Source: Ww85 sp963745765 (lineage in GTDB: Bacteria; Desulfobacterota; Desulfobulbia; Desulfobulbales; Desulfocapsaceae). Taken from it: a DNA stretch of 64,000 nucleotides. Positions 33,656 through 44,327 of this stretch are shown in pieces. A program made the translations under genes and the position numbers. The first letter of the stretch is position 1, and each line of letters starts with the position of its first letter. Below the pieces are notes generated by a model. That model did not search any database. It worked only from the letters and a program-made list of their open reading frames with translations, and was not told where the DNA came from. The stretch covers positions 1 to 64,000 of the forward strand of contig CAVUYQ010000030.1 in NCBI GenBank assembly GCA_963745765.1. Reading direction: 5' to 3'.

Positions 33656-34492
33656 ATGGCAATTTATTATATGGACGGGAAGTTTGTGCCGGAAGCGGAA
33701 GCGACACTGCCGGTTTCTGATTTGATTATCCTGCGGGGCTATGGGGTTTTTGACTTTCTCAGAACCTACGGCGGCAGGCCATTTCACCTAGATGCCCATA
33801 TCAGGCGGCTGCGTAACTCGGCTCAGCTAATCGGCCTTTCATGTCCGTGGAGTTTTCAGGAAATAAAAGATGTCGTCACCGAGACCATGGCCAAAAATGA
33901 TTTTCCTGAATCAAATGTACGTCTGATGATAACCGGAGGCGACAGTGCCGATTCGATAACCCCGGGTGAGAAGCCCAGGCTTCTGGTAATGGTCACCGCC
34001 CTCAAGACCTTTCCGGAAGAGTGGTATGAAACGGGCGTGAAGATCAGTACGACAGATGTCACACGGTTTATTCCGGGATCCAAGAGTATAGACTATATCC
34101 GGGGAATTCTCGCATTGAACAAGGCGCATCTTATCCAGGCCATTGAATCGATCTACGTTGATAACCGGGGATAGGTACTTGAAGGGACAACCTCCAATAT
34201 TTTCGCGGTAATCGGCGGACAACTGGTAACACCGCCCGACGATATTCTGCCCGGTGTCACCCGTGATGTGACACTTGCTATTGTCACGCCGATTACGACG
34301 CCTCAATTGCGTCCGCTGAGCAGAGAGGAACTTTACCGGGCCGATGAGGTATTCCTGTCGTCATCAAACAAGGAGATCATGCCGGTCGTCCAGGTTGATG
34401 GTGAGATTATCGGGAACGGTAAACCGGGAATAATGACGCGACGGATTATGGCATTATTCAGAGATTATACGGCAATCTATGCGACGAAATAA
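33656..34492 (+). CDS. Class IV (branched-chain / D-amino-acid type) aminotransferase with an in-frame TAG
   Basis: A PLP enzyme of fold type IV, ~278 codons. It reads MDGKFVPEAEATLPVSDLII, FDFLRTYGGRPFHLDAHIRRL and SIDYIRGILALNKAH (catalytic Lys region). At 34172-34174 an amber TAG interrupts the frame in YVDNRG-TAG-VLEGTTSNIFAV, where homologs usually carry Tyr or another residue before the conserved EGTTSN phosphate-binding motif. The frame then stays open through EVFLSSSNKEIMPVV and GNGKPG to TAA at 34490. It may be BCAT/IlvE-like, DAAT-like or aminodeoxychorismate lyase-like. The TAG may be a point mutation, a sequence error or, if the organism decodes it, pyrrolysine. No RNA or pyl genes are visible. 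Confidence 0.8.
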
Positions 34493-34549
34493 GAGATAAA
34501 CAGCAGCGACTGTGGAAGTTGCTGCCCCGACGACAGGCAGCATGGCCTT

Positions 34550-36217
34550 TCAGGCGTTTGGCTGAAGGGTTTCCGTCTGCGACCGCGACCTGAGCGCTTG
34601 CTGGTCTGGGGATTTAATGAATGGTCGTTCGATATAGGAATAGGTAAAGGCCGAAATTCCGTAACTCACCAGTCCTGCCAGAATAAAAAGCGGGATTCCG
34701 ACCGGATAATAATTGGCAAAATACATGGTGGTGCCGCGAACACAGCTGATCATCATCGGATGCAGGAGATAGAAACTGAAGCCGACCAGGCCCACTGCCC
34801 GGAGAGGAAAAAGATTCATCAGCCGATCAAGGCTGGTGTCCCTGGCGAAGAGCGTAAAAAGTACAAAAGACCTGCGGCAAGACCAAACCAGCCCGGTCGC
34901 GTTGAGGCATCAATATGCTCAATTTCCGGAATGATACGTGCTGAGATGATTACAGAGATCAGCAAAAGCAACAGTCCCGAGATGGAAAAAAAACGTCTGA
35001 ACCCGGCGTGTTCAATGAGGTTGGGAAAAGTATCGAGGGTCCAGGTGTAGCTATAAGCCATCAGGACGCCGATCAGGAAAATGCCGATGAACGGTCTGAG
35101 GGTAACGTTGTCGCCATAGAGCGGCACGACATCAATGTTGATGAAACGGTGCGCCAGGTAGGCAGTTAATCCGAGGAAAATAATGGCGAGACCCCGCTTG
35201 TTTTTAAAAAATACGGCGATCAGCGGCCATAACGAGTGGCAGGAGCAGGTAGAAGAACATTTCCTGGGCAACTGTCCAGTAATGGCCGTCGGCCTCGAGA
35301 AAGAGGTAATGCCTGATGGCAACAGCAAACTGGCCCAGGAAGAGAATGGTCACCGTGATCATGGTATAGTACATTGGTAATATCCGTTTGATCCTTCGGG
35401 TGATATAGTGGCTCATATAGGAGGAGGAAAGTGCCCGCCCGGGTTGTTTGATGAACGGGGTAGCCAGCAGGAAGCCGCTCAGACAGAAAAACAGCCATAC
35501 CCCGAATATACCACTGCCTTTCATGACGCCGGTATGCTGACCGAGTACCAACAGGGCAGCCATACCCCGAATGCCGTCAAGGGCGCCGATGTTGACGCCG
35601 GAGGAGGATACCTTCGAATTGATATCGGCAAAGGCAGGGAAGGTTTTCATGGACTGGCGGGAGAAAAAAATAAATACCAGTAAGGTGATAATGAGCGGCA
35701 TAATGGTTGAAAGAAAATAATTTTCTTCAATCAGCTCACCGGTAAAAACAATAAACGGATCGGTCGACGTGGTTTTAATGAGTACATGGTCCCCTTCAAG
35801 CGCGAAGGAGTCAATCTGATCGTTGGGCTTGAAATTATTAAATATCTGTCGATAATCAAAGGTGATGTCCGGACCGTAATAACTGATAAGAGTGAAGGCG
35901 AATAGTTTGATTTTCCCCGGCTTAATGCCGGTATCAATCCTGATCTTTCTGGCAATATGATTATTCAGAAATATTGTTTTGACCGCCCTGGTACCCTGGG
36001 CATATTCTTGTGAACGTTTCGAATATTCGGCCCTGAAACGGTTGCCGTTTATGCCGCTCGAATAATAGACATCAATGACATCATTATGGTCGAATTCCGC
36101 ATCGATTTTAATCGCTTTAAAGCTCGGCAGGGCGACGTAGGAGATGAGAAGTTTCATTCCGATAAAGACACAGACGAAAAGAACTATTTTTAGCCAGAAA
36201 GAGAGAGGATACTTCAT
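34550..36217 (-). CDS. OafA-type acyltransferase 3 with N-terminal extracytoplasmic domain (two frameshifts)
   Basis: An integral-membrane O-acyltransferase. The first ~190 residues have one N-terminal membrane helix and an outside domain (DVYYSSGINGNRFRAEYS...) closed by a second helix. From about residue 210 comes the acyltransferase-3 domain: ALDGIRGMAALLVLGQH (catalytic-type His), FFCLSGFLLATPFI and RRIKRILPMYY. Indels near 35221 and near 34862 shift the frame; the protein resumes IAVFFKNKRGLAII and then LFPLRAVGLVGFSFYLLHPM to the stop at 34550. Such enzymes acetylate or acylate surface polysaccharides, fitting the neighbouring glycosyltransferases. The extra N-terminal domain is unusual for OafA and may sense or hold the glycan. 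Confidence 0.8.
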
Positions 36218-36351
36218 CGAAACCGATCCCGATTTGTTACGGGTTATGTCCGTTTATCTGTTGATTGCAAAGAGTTGCCGAGCAGGAGTGAGATATAGCG
36301 CGGTCTCACAGAAAAAAATATCTGTTTTATAATCCGTTTCCCTGCCCCCGT

Positions 36352-37539
36352 TCAGCGTCTCATGTTGTTTGCCAGTGTCGCATAAAATCCGTCCAGTTTC
36401 TTCCGGTATGATTCGAGAGAATAGTGCTGAGCAACCAGCTCTTTACCATTACGGCCAAGGCGTTCACACTCTTGCTGATGTTCAAGCAAATACTGCAGAC
36501 CGTCTGCCATACTGGTGGCATCCGCTTCGCTCAGATAGGCGACATCAGGGGTGAGAACCTGGGTGTGCGTGGGCAGGTTGGTCGCCAGGACGGGTTTACC
36601 AGAACCGAGATAGGAGTAGATCTTCATGGGCGTATTGTTGCCCTTTATTCTCGGGGAAACGAGAATATCGGCCTGGGCCAGATAAAAGCCGAGCAAATCA
36701 ATATCCCGCGGTCCGCAGAAAGACACCTTCGAGGTGATGTTCATCCTTTCAGCAGAGGCCTGATAATGGTTGATGCTTTTCTCGCTGCCGCCAATGAGTG
36801 CCAGGTGCGAGGGGACATCCCTCTCTTTAAGGACAGCTATGCTCTCAAACAGGAGATCAATCCCCTGGTAGTTCTCAAGATTGCCGACATAAAGAAGAAG
36901 AGGCCCGTCAATCGGAAAGGTCAAGCGGAGGTCTTCCTCACCGTCAGGGATTTCTTCCTGCAGATTAATGTCTTCCAGGCGCACGATATTGGCTGACGGG
37001 CAGAATCTTAGTGCCTGGTCAACAAGTGCCTGGCAAACGGCAACAACGCCGATGCTGTTTTTGACAGCACGCTTTTCGAACAATTCAAGAAGTGGTTTGA
37101 AAACCGCGAGCACCGGGATTTTGTCGACAAGTTGAATGGAAAGCGAGGAGTCCATATCGTAGACGTAGGGAATACCATGTGTTTTCTTAAAACGCATGGC
37201 CATGAAGACAGCTTCCTCTACCGTGTGCAGCAGGTCATAGTCATTCTCCCTGATCAGATTCCGGGCTTTTGCATATACGCGAAAGTCGCTTAGAATCTTC
37301 TTCAAGGAAAAGCCCGGCGGTATATTGTTCAGGTATTCGGCCGCGGAAGATCGGTGCAGGGTGACTCCGGGAATTGCTATTTCTTCCCCCTCGTGATAGA
37401 CGAGCAGGTCAACCCGATGACCAAGCGCTGCCAGCTCGCCGGCCAGCAGACGTACGGCAATCGGCGTACCGCGGTCCTGATAAAACGGTTGCGGTGCGAT
37501 CACCAGGATATGAAGCCGCTGTGGCCGGTTACTCTTCAT
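36352..37539 (-). CDS. Glycosyltransferase family 4
   Basis: A GT-B enzyme of ~395 residues. The N-terminal segment reads HILVIAPQPFYQDRGTPIAVRLLAGEL, and the C-terminal nucleotide-sugar site has LLYVGNLENYQGIDLL and a segment ending PMKIYSYLGSGKPVLATNLP. ATG at 37539 (MKSNRPQRLH) is preferred over the open start at 37587, which lies inside family-unlike sequence. It is followed by the acyltransferase gene and preceded by a SAM methyltransferase gene 50 bases away; all are on the minus strand. It probably adds a sugar to a surface glycan or lipid; donor and acceptor are unknown. Confidence 0.88.
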   Translation of the reverse strand: MKSNRPQRLHILVIAPQPFYQDRGTPIAVRLLAGELAALGHRVDLLVYHEGEEIAIPGVTLHRSSAAEYLNNIPPGFSLKKILSDFRVYAKARNLIRENDYDLLHTVEEAVFMAMRFKKTHGIPYVYDMDSSLSIQLVDKIPVLAVFKPLLELFEKRAVKNSIGVVAVCQALVDQALRFCPSANIVRLEDINLQEEIPDGEEDLRLTFPIDGPLLLYVGNLENYQGIDLLFESIAVLKERDVPSHLALIGGSEKSINHYQASAERMNITSKVSFCGPRDIDLLGFYLAQADILVSPRIKGNNTPMKIYSYLGSGKPVLATNLPTHTQVLTPDVAYLSEADATSMADGLQYLLEHQQECERLGRNGKELVAQHYSLESYRKKLDGFYATLANNMRR

Positions 37540-37588
37540 GGTTGCGGTCGGCTCATGTGCAAGACCAAGCAGTAGCGGTAATCCCATT

Positions 37589-38317
37589 TCACGCTTCGCG
37601 GTCCCGAGCGGGGACGCTCTTGGTTATTATAGGAGAACCAAACATCCTGGTAAGAAGGGTCAGCCTGAAAAAAGCTTCGGTAACCCGACTCAGACCGACA
37701 TGCCTGAGTTTTCGATGAACCACCATCGGCAGGAAGAACTGGGGAATGAAAACAGGTTTGGAAAAACCATTTCTAACCATCTCCCGGCCAATCTGAGAGC
37801 GGTTGAACAGCGTGAAAGTCCGTGTGTTTTTTTCCCACTTTTTCTTCATTGCAAACAGTGAATCATAGAGAATATTTGAGCTCCTGCTGTCGGGATAATC
37901 AAAAATGACCGCTTTTCGTGCCACGCGGCACATTTCCCCGAGCAATTGCGGCCAGCGCTCAACATGGGGCAGCAATCTGAAGGCAAGAACGAAGTCGAAG
38001 GAATCGTCATCGTAGGGGAGGGCCAGCATATCGCAGAGTTCAAAAGTAAAAGATCCCGGCTGAAGCTGTCGATCAAGACGGTGGCGGCAGGATTCATCAC
38101 TGCCGGTAACGGTCACCCTGAAACCCTCTTGAGCCAGGGGCACGGCAAGCTGCCCATGGCCCCCGCCTACATCAAGAATAGTGTCTTCCGCCGTGGGGGG
38201 CAGACAGCCTCTGGTTATATCAAGCTGAACCTTGAGGAAGTATTCTCCGACAACCCCGCTGAAGCGTGTTGCATAATCATCGCTGGCTGTCTCTCTATCG
38301 GCAGTTTCAAGATACAT
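37589..38317 (-). CDS. Class I SAM-dependent methyltransferase
   Basis: A 242-residue Methyltransf_11-type protein: motif I ILDVGGGHGQLAVPLA, a post-I acidic loop, FELCDMLALPYDDDSFDFVLAFRLLPHV and a C-terminal basic region. Substrate unknown. It lies 9 bases downstream of the GlpD-like gene and just upstream of GT4, so it probably works on the same small molecule or glycan. No frame problem is visible. Confidence 0.85.
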   Translation of the reverse strand: MYLETADRETASDDYATRFSGVVGEYFLKVQLDITRGCLPPTAEDTILDVGGGHGQLAVPLAQEGFRVTVTGSDESCRHRLDRQLQPGSFTFELCDMLALPYDDDSFDFVLAFRLLPHVERWPQLLGEMCRVARKAVIFDYPDSRSSNILYDSLFAMKKKWEKNTRTFTLFNRSQIGREMVRNGFSKPVFIPQFFLPMVVHRKLRHVGLSRVTEAFFRLTLLTRMFGSPIITKSVPARDREA

Positions 38318-38326
38318 AATTCACGT

Positions 38327-40022
38327 TTATGAATGCAAAGGGGTAAAGGGCAGATGAACTGCCAGGATTTCCCTGGCCCTTCTTTCTTCGTTCCAATCAA
38401 GTTTCTCCGCCATGATGGTGCAGATTTTTCTCAGGACTTCGGGTTCGGGACATTCTGCTGTTCCCAGCGAAGAGCGTCTGAAGACGATGTCAGTCAGTTT
38501 TTTTGCACACTCCTTCTCTAATGAAATAGGAGACCTCTGCCGCCAGAAGAGGCGGATCAAGAGATATCCAGCAGTCGGCCGGGTCGGCGCCTCCATTAAT
38601 CGATTGTGCAACAAAGTCAAAAACAACACGCCAAAACGAGCCGTAAGTTTGCAGCAGGTGCTGCCTGATGGTGTCGTACTGCTGCCCGAGCATTTTGCTG
38701 TACTGGCCATGGTCCAGGCGGATTGCTCCTGTTCTGGGGCCGCTGTATGATGGTCCTGGGCCGGCCGGTTGCTGTCCCTGTTTTTTCAGAAGACGGATGA
38801 CTTTGTCGGCGATATCCGGTGCCGTGGTGTATTTTACACCGCTTATGGAAATAAGCCCTGCCATCTTATCTGTTTTCAGGTGGTTGATGATACGGGTTGA
38901 TTTTTCCAGCTGGACGGTGTCACCCGGCAGGTTCTCGTCCTCACCCTTTTTACGGGGCAGCAGTCCGCCATGGCAAAAACTTACATCCCGCATGCTCAGC
39001 TGCGCGCGAGGGTATATCCTGTTGATGTCCTGAAGCATTTCCTCGATATCGCCGTTTGACAGGGCAAATGAATCCGGGCTCCCTCCGTATGGCTTGTAAC
39101 TGGTGCCGATCATCGTGTACTTGTTGCGCCAGGGAACAAAGAAGAAGAGCCTCTTGCCTCTCTTGATGAAGGCATCCTTGTCGATAAAGTCACTCCATCC
39201 TTCAAGACCAACCGCATACTCGCCGAAAAAACGTTTCTTCACGACAATATTCATGGCCTGCGCCCACTTGCCGGAGGTGACCGGAGGTAGTGAAGGGCTC
39301 GAACTGAGCAGTCGCTCTACCCAGGGCCCGGCCGTATTGATAACGGTTGTTGCCCTGATGTCGCAACGTTTCCCGCTCAACTGATCGACCGAGGCGATAC
39401 CTGTCACTCTATTGTTGGATATAGTCAGCTCTGTGGCTTCATGGTAGTTTGCCAGAACAGCGCCGTAGCGGGCGGCATCGAGCAGATATTCCAGCAGCAG
39501 CCGCTCGGTATTGACGGCAACCGCGTCATACCAGAGGGCGGCACCGTTCAAACCGTTTCCCTCAATACCCGGAATGGCAGCCTTGCACCTTTCAAGAGAG
39601 AGTGCGCTCCCGCATGGCAGTCGGCTGTTTTCGGGAAGGCCCTGGTTTCTATCGCAGGCGATGAGGTCGTAAAGGCCAAAGGCAATGCGCATCATCTCTT
39701 TGCCTTTCAGGCCGTGGCCATAAGTGGGCATCAGGCAGGCCAAAGGCTTGACGATATGGGGGGCAAAGTGCATCATCGACCTTCTTGAGGCAATCGACTC
39801 ACGCATGCGTTTAAGGTTCAGGTGCTGCAGATACCGAATGCCGCCGTGGACGATTTTCAAGCTGTTGGCCGAGGTTGAACCGCCAAAATCACCTTTTTCC
39901 ACCAGGGCAACCCGGTAGCCCGCACGTGCTGCACGATGGGCAAGAATGGCACCATGTATTCCAGACCCGACAATAGCCAGATCAAATTTTTCATTTTCAA
40001 GCTTTGTATAATCGCGGTTCAT
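38327..40022 (-). CDS. GlpD-like FAD-dependent glycerol-3-phosphate dehydrogenase family protein (frameshifted)
   Basis: An FAD oxidoreductase of ~565 codons. The dinucleotide motif DLAIVGSGIHGAILAHRAARAGY is followed by FGGSTSANSLKIVHGGIRYLQH (GlpD signature), TTVINTAGPWV and FFVPWRNKYTMIGTSY. An extra base near 38515 breaks the frame; the ending resumes CAKKLTDIVFRRSSLG and stops at 38327, matching the GlpD C-terminal helical domain. It may oxidise glycerol-3-phosphate to DHAP with electrons to quinone. Its place in a glycan-like cluster with a SAM methyltransferase suggests a specialised paralog acting on a related polyol phosphate, which is inference. Confidence 0.82.
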
Positions 40023-40164
40023 TCTCGTCAGGTGTTCAGGTAAATCGGTAAAAATAAAACCCCGATAACGGGGATGCGTTCTTCAGCGATCATTCTTCTT
40101 ACTATAAAAAAAAAAGGAATAAGGCAGTCAATGTACCATGTTGTGTGAACTGATGCCAGCAGCA

Positions 40165-40983
40165 TCAACTCAGCCTGAGAGCGAGCTGCTGCCTGACGAA
40201 ACGAAACGTCGACTGCGGGGAGCCAAATCCACGTATCACGGTCCGGGGATCAGCGAGAGCGGCTATTATTGAGACGGCTGGTCGTGCCGGATCAATAGCG
40301 GTGTGAATGATGCTGCCGAAACTGCCGACCCGGTGTTCCTCCCCGGCCAGCGGCAGAGGGTCACTGCCGGAGAGCAGCCGCAGTGGTGATAACGGTTCAG
40401 TCTGTCTTGAATCTCTTAAAATCGCCGGTTTGGGCCACAGACGGGGACGTGAGCCATTGTCGCCGACAAAGAGCAGGGGGGATCGCGTCTGCTGGAGAAA
40501 CGATGTGAGGATCCGCTGCCGCTTGCCAAGCCATTTACCGACCCCCCAAGGCAGCACGGCGACTGCTCCGTCACCAAGTATGGATGCAATTGTCTTGTCA
40601 AGCGGCTGATATTCATCGATAGTTCCAGAAGATGCCAGCGCAAGCACCTCGAGATTTTCCTGGGTGACCATCTGCCGGCCGGCAAGGATAAACACTCTTT
40701 GACCCGGAAAATCACGGTGGGTAATGAGCAGAGAGGACGTCTCTCCGGTGCTTGTGACCTGCCAGGTACTATTGACCGACAAAGGTACCGGAGAGGGTGA
40801 ACCTTGTCCCTTGAGGAGGCTGAAATAGTCATTTCCGCGGGTCTCGGTGAGGAAAATGAGGCCATCCCGGCTACCACCCCCTGCCCTGGCTGCCGCATGC
40901 GAAAAGTTTCGAAAGGCTGCGGAAAAAAATGCGTCCAGATCATAGCAAGGATATATGTGGGTATGGGCGTCTGTTACTATCAT
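40165..40983 (-). CDS. Hypothetical metal-hydrolase-like protein
   Basis: 272 residues starting MIVTDAHTHIYPCYDL, an HxH metal-binding start like PHP or amidohydrolase enzymes. The rest has no further clear histidine motifs (ITHRDFPGQRVFILAG, AVLPWGVGKWLGKRQR, LFVGDNGSRPRL and a C-terminal AALADPRTVIRGFGSP). The length is short for an amidohydrolase. It sits ahead of the GlpD-like gene on the same strand, 142 bases away, and is part of the envelope-like cluster. Function unknown. Confidence 0.6.
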   Translation of the reverse strand: MIVTDAHTHIYPCYDLDAFFSAAFRNFSHAAARAGGGSRDGLIFLTETRGNDYFSLLKGQGSPSPVPLSVNSTWQVTSTGETSSLLITHRDFPGQRVFILAGRQMVTQENLEVLALASSGTIDEYQPLDKTIASILGDGAVAVLPWGVGKWLGKRQRILTSFLQQTRSPLLFVGDNGSRPRLWPKPAILRDSRQTEPLSPLRLLSGSDPLPLAGEEHRVGSFGSIIHTAIDPARPAVSIIAALADPRTVIRGFGSPQSTFRFVRQQLALRLS

Positions 40984-41050
40984 ATGAAATTCATGGTGAT
41001 GGGGGTTAGGGTCACCGGGACTATGGTATTAATGGAATGTCATGTCAACC

Positions 41051-42475
41051 TTACCCTTCCTCTTCCCGCGATATTTTCAGCAGGCTGGCAAAAAGGATTT
41101 CCTGTAATTGCCTTTCAGCCGAAAAACGTTTGTCCTGATTATTCTGCTGCAACGATTTGAAATAGGTGCTGGCTGTTTTCAGGTACTGGGGCGGCCAGTT
41201 TTTCGTAAACACGGGTGAATCGGCAGGCGAGAGCGCGAGCGGCGCACGTTCGTAATCGCGGCGTCCGTGGGCCCAGTTGCTGATATGTTCATAATACAAT
41301 AGTGCCCGGTTGATAAGTATGAAAAGCAGGGAAATCGTGTCGGCCGGTCCGATCTGGAGCTGCGGGCCGGCAAGACGGACCCCGAGGAGTGATGCCCTGG
41401 TTTTCAGGTACTTTCTGCCCAGCAGCGCCCCTACGGTGCCGACCGCTCCGCCAACTGCACCGCCAAGCGCGGTAAAGAGGCCGAAACCATGTCCCAGAGC
41501 GGCAACATCAACGCTGGCACCGATGGCAACCCCGCTTATACTGCCCAACAGCAGGAACTGTTTTTTCGTCAGGCCAAGCAGCTGCCAGGTCTTTTCACTG
41601 AAGAGGTCCTCGTGCAGGATGGAATGTACCGGGAGCGTGCAGTTGAACAGGTTGTGCCTGAACAGTCCTCTCATTTTCTGGTGTGCTTCTCTTTCATAGT
41701 CGGCTACCAGGGCGGTATAGCGATCAACGAGCTGGTTTTTCAAGTCGCTCTCGGGCTCAGTGTTGGAGAGGGGTTTTTGCAGTTGCAGGGAGAGACTGTC
41801 TGACAGCATTGAACAGATTATCTGGGCGCAGGTCCGGTTTCGCGCCGCCCAATCTTTTTCAATAGCGTAAATAACTTCGGCAATGAGGGGCTGCCAGTCC
41901 TGGTCAATGGATTTTAGTGCTTCGAGCAAGTCAATTCGCTCTCGATAGGTGGCATGATGGGCATTAAACACCCTGCACGAATTGAAATGTTTCGCCAACT
42001 CGTCTTTCCATGCGTCAAGGAATTGCTCCTGGTTTTGCTTGGGGTTGATGATGGCCATTCTCGGTTTGCCGATCAGTCGCAGTATCTCCATCTCTATTTT
42101 GTCGACGTTGCGGATTGGCCGTGAGCCGTCAACGACATAAATAACAGAAGCGCCCCGGCTGAGAGGCTGCAGCAGTTCATGATCGTCGCGCAATTCGGGC
42201 CGGCTGGCGGTGAAGGCGGTGAGTTGCCTTATCCGCTCATTGCTCGCCCCTTGGCTGTTCTTAAGCTCCGCCAGCAGACGGCTGGGGTTTTGAAATCCCG
42301 GGGTGTCGGTGAACCTGAGAATTTCCTTGCCATCCAGGATGACGGGGAAGCTTCGGCATTGTATTGTCTCTCCGGGAAAGGAACTGATAGCGACGGAATC
42401 ATCCTCAGACAGGGTTGACACAACCGAAGATTTTCCTTCATTCGGATGACCGATTATGGCAATTTCAGGTATCAT
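41051..42475 (-). CDS. DUF3482 GTPase-domain membrane protein
   Basis: A 474-residue protein with an N-terminal Era/TrmE-like GTPase: G1 GHPNEGKSSVV, G3 DTPGF and G4-like INPKQN in place of NKxD. The middle is helical, and two hydrophobic glycine-rich segments near residues 310-350 (FLLLGSISGVAIGASVDVAALGHGFGLFTALGGAVGGAVG) look membrane-associated. This is the DUF3482 family, nearly always adjacent to DUF2868, as here (7 bases downstream of it). The pair is widespread but unassigned; membrane remodelling or stress roles are guesses. Confidence 0.8.
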   Translation of the reverse strand: MIPEIAIIGHPNEGKSSVVSTLSEDDSVAISSFPGETIQCRSFPVILDGKEILRFTDTPGFQNPSRLLAELKNSQGASNERIRQLTAFTASRPELRDDHELLQPLSRGASVIYVVDGSRPIRNVDKIEMEILRLIGKPRMAIINPKQNQEQFLDAWKDELAKHFNSCRVFNAHHATYRERIDLLEALKSIDQDWQPLIAEVIYAIEKDWAARNRTCAQIICSMLSDSLSLQLQKPLSNTEPESDLKNQLVDRYTALVADYEREAHQKMRGLFRHNLFNCTLPVHSILHEDLFSEKTWQLLGLTKKQFLLLGSISGVAIGASVDVAALGHGFGLFTALGGAVGGAVGTVGALLGRKYLKTRASLLGVRLAGPQLQIGPADTISLLFILINRALLYYEHISNWAHGRRDYERAPLALSPADSPVFTKNWPPQYLKTASTYFKSLQQNNQDKRFSAERQLQEILFASLLKISREEEG

Positions 42476-42482
42476 CAGCGGG

Positions 42483-44026
42483 CTAAAACTCCTGGATCAG
42501 CAGAAAGGCATCGCCGAGACCATCCAGCTTCCGGCGCCAGATTTTACTTTCCTGTCGGGTGGGACGGGTAAGGATGAGATCGTCCTGCTTTCGTCCGATC
42601 AATCCGACATATATCGGTGTATCTCTGCCAACCGCCAAGCGAAGCTCCTTCAAAAAATGAAGTGAATCATTTATCGGTACCATCCATGCCTCAAAGAGTA
42701 TAAGCAGACCTTTGTTGCCCTGCCAGCGGCTCCTGCCCAGTTTCTCCAGGACGGCCTTATCCGATGCGTAATCGGAGAAGATGATTTCATGGCGATCAAC
42801 GAGGAAATCCCTGCTCGCCTGAGCAGGGCTATGAGCTCTTCGGGTGTGCACAAATGTTTTATATCAACGGGCAGCAGCAAGGTCAGCAGGTGATCTGGCG
42901 TCGGTGAAAAGGGATGCTGTTCCTGATGATCGTCTGACAGCCCGGACACGGAAGTTCGAGGTTCGACCGGGACTGCCTGGGTTGACATACGCGGGGTCGT
43001 CATCCGCTGTAATATCCGCAGTGACTCAGGACTCCTGGCTTTGAAATCCTGCAGTGAACGGTGTTGCCGGTATTTGCTCAGAAGGAGGAGCAGGATTCTC
43101 GGGAATAGCGTGTAAGAGATGAGGCAGAGGATAAGAAAGGGCCACCAGGAGATAAGGTCCCGGGTAGCCAGATGATAGATGCCATCTTTTAAAATAATCT
43201 GGCTTCCTTCGATTTCAGTCAGAGTCGGATAGCCATAGTGCTCCGGGATCAGCCATGACCATGGCGTGGCAAGAATTTGAACTCCTTTGTATATAGCTGG
43301 TGAGGTGAACTGGATTGTTGATTGCCAGCCAAAAGCGATATCACTGGTGAGGATGCGAAACAGTGTCGCGGCCAACAGGCCGGTATTGAAGGTAAGCATG
43401 ACCATCTGGGAAAGGGTAAACAGCGGCCAGTAGAAGATTAGACCATATGACGATCTGTTTCTTTTGATTATTCCAAGTGTCTGTTCGCAGGCGTGTCTGC
43501 GTTCGGCGGAGAGTTTTTCCAGCACCGGACGGGCAATACGTGTGGTAAAAAAGGTCATCAGCGTCCCATACAGCAGGACAATGACAGAGGGGAGTTGCTG
43601 TCTTCCCAAGAGTCGGAGAAGCAACGAAAAGAGAAGGAAACCATAGAGGGCAAGCTGCGAAAATACAAAGATGAAGAGAAAGTGGAAGACGTTAACGGGA
43701 GTGGTGCCGGAATAGGAAAAAAAGGATACTCCGGCAGTCATGCCTGAAATCAGTCCAACGCACAGCAGAAACGCCGTCAGAAGCGACAGAGCGTCACGCA
43801 GGATGGTGCCGGGGCTTTTCCCCCCTTTATCCGCGAAGACGTCACTTCTTCTCTGGCGAAGCCATCGATGCAGCAGGCTCTTTGTATCTTCCTCCTCACG
43901 TTCAACGTTTTCAGCAAGATATATCGAACGGTCCCGTTTGTGCAATTGACCCTGATCCGCCTCTTTGTCGAGGCTGCAGAAGAAGGTGAGATCGATGAGA
44001 TCACGGTATGTCCAGTCGCTTTTCAT
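42483..44026 (-). CDS. DUF2868 membrane protein (frameshifted)
   Basis: A protein of ~514 codons. The N-terminal cytoplasmic part reads WTYRDLIDLTFFCSLDKE. Four hydrophobic stretches follow, at about residues 80-115, 120-160, 200-240 and 295-320, then a cytoplasmic C-terminal domain. An indel near 42820 shifts the frame within RRAGISS; similarity continues as ASRDFLVDRHEIIFSDYASD and ends FLLIQEF at 42483. The C-terminal domain of the family is thought to be effector-like. It is the partner of the DUF3482 GTPase encoded downstream. Confidence 0.75.
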
Positions 44027-44327
44027 TGTCTGCTCTTGCCTGCTCGTTAAACGGGACCGTAACTGATACGATTAACGGGTAACTATAAACTGCAATGCTT
44101 GAAAAAGGTACAGATCAATCAGGCCTGCTCGCGAAATCAGGGTTTTGATTGATGCGCAGCTGCAGGGCATGATAGTGTCAGCAAAGTTTTGCATACGATT
44201 GTGGAATGAAAAATGATATGCTGAGGCCTGGCCGCGATAGGACAGCTTTTCCGATGCACGTAACGGTGTCTCTTGGTATTTGGGTATCGGGCCTCTTATA
44301 GAAATAATGTCTTGAAAGGATGAGTGA

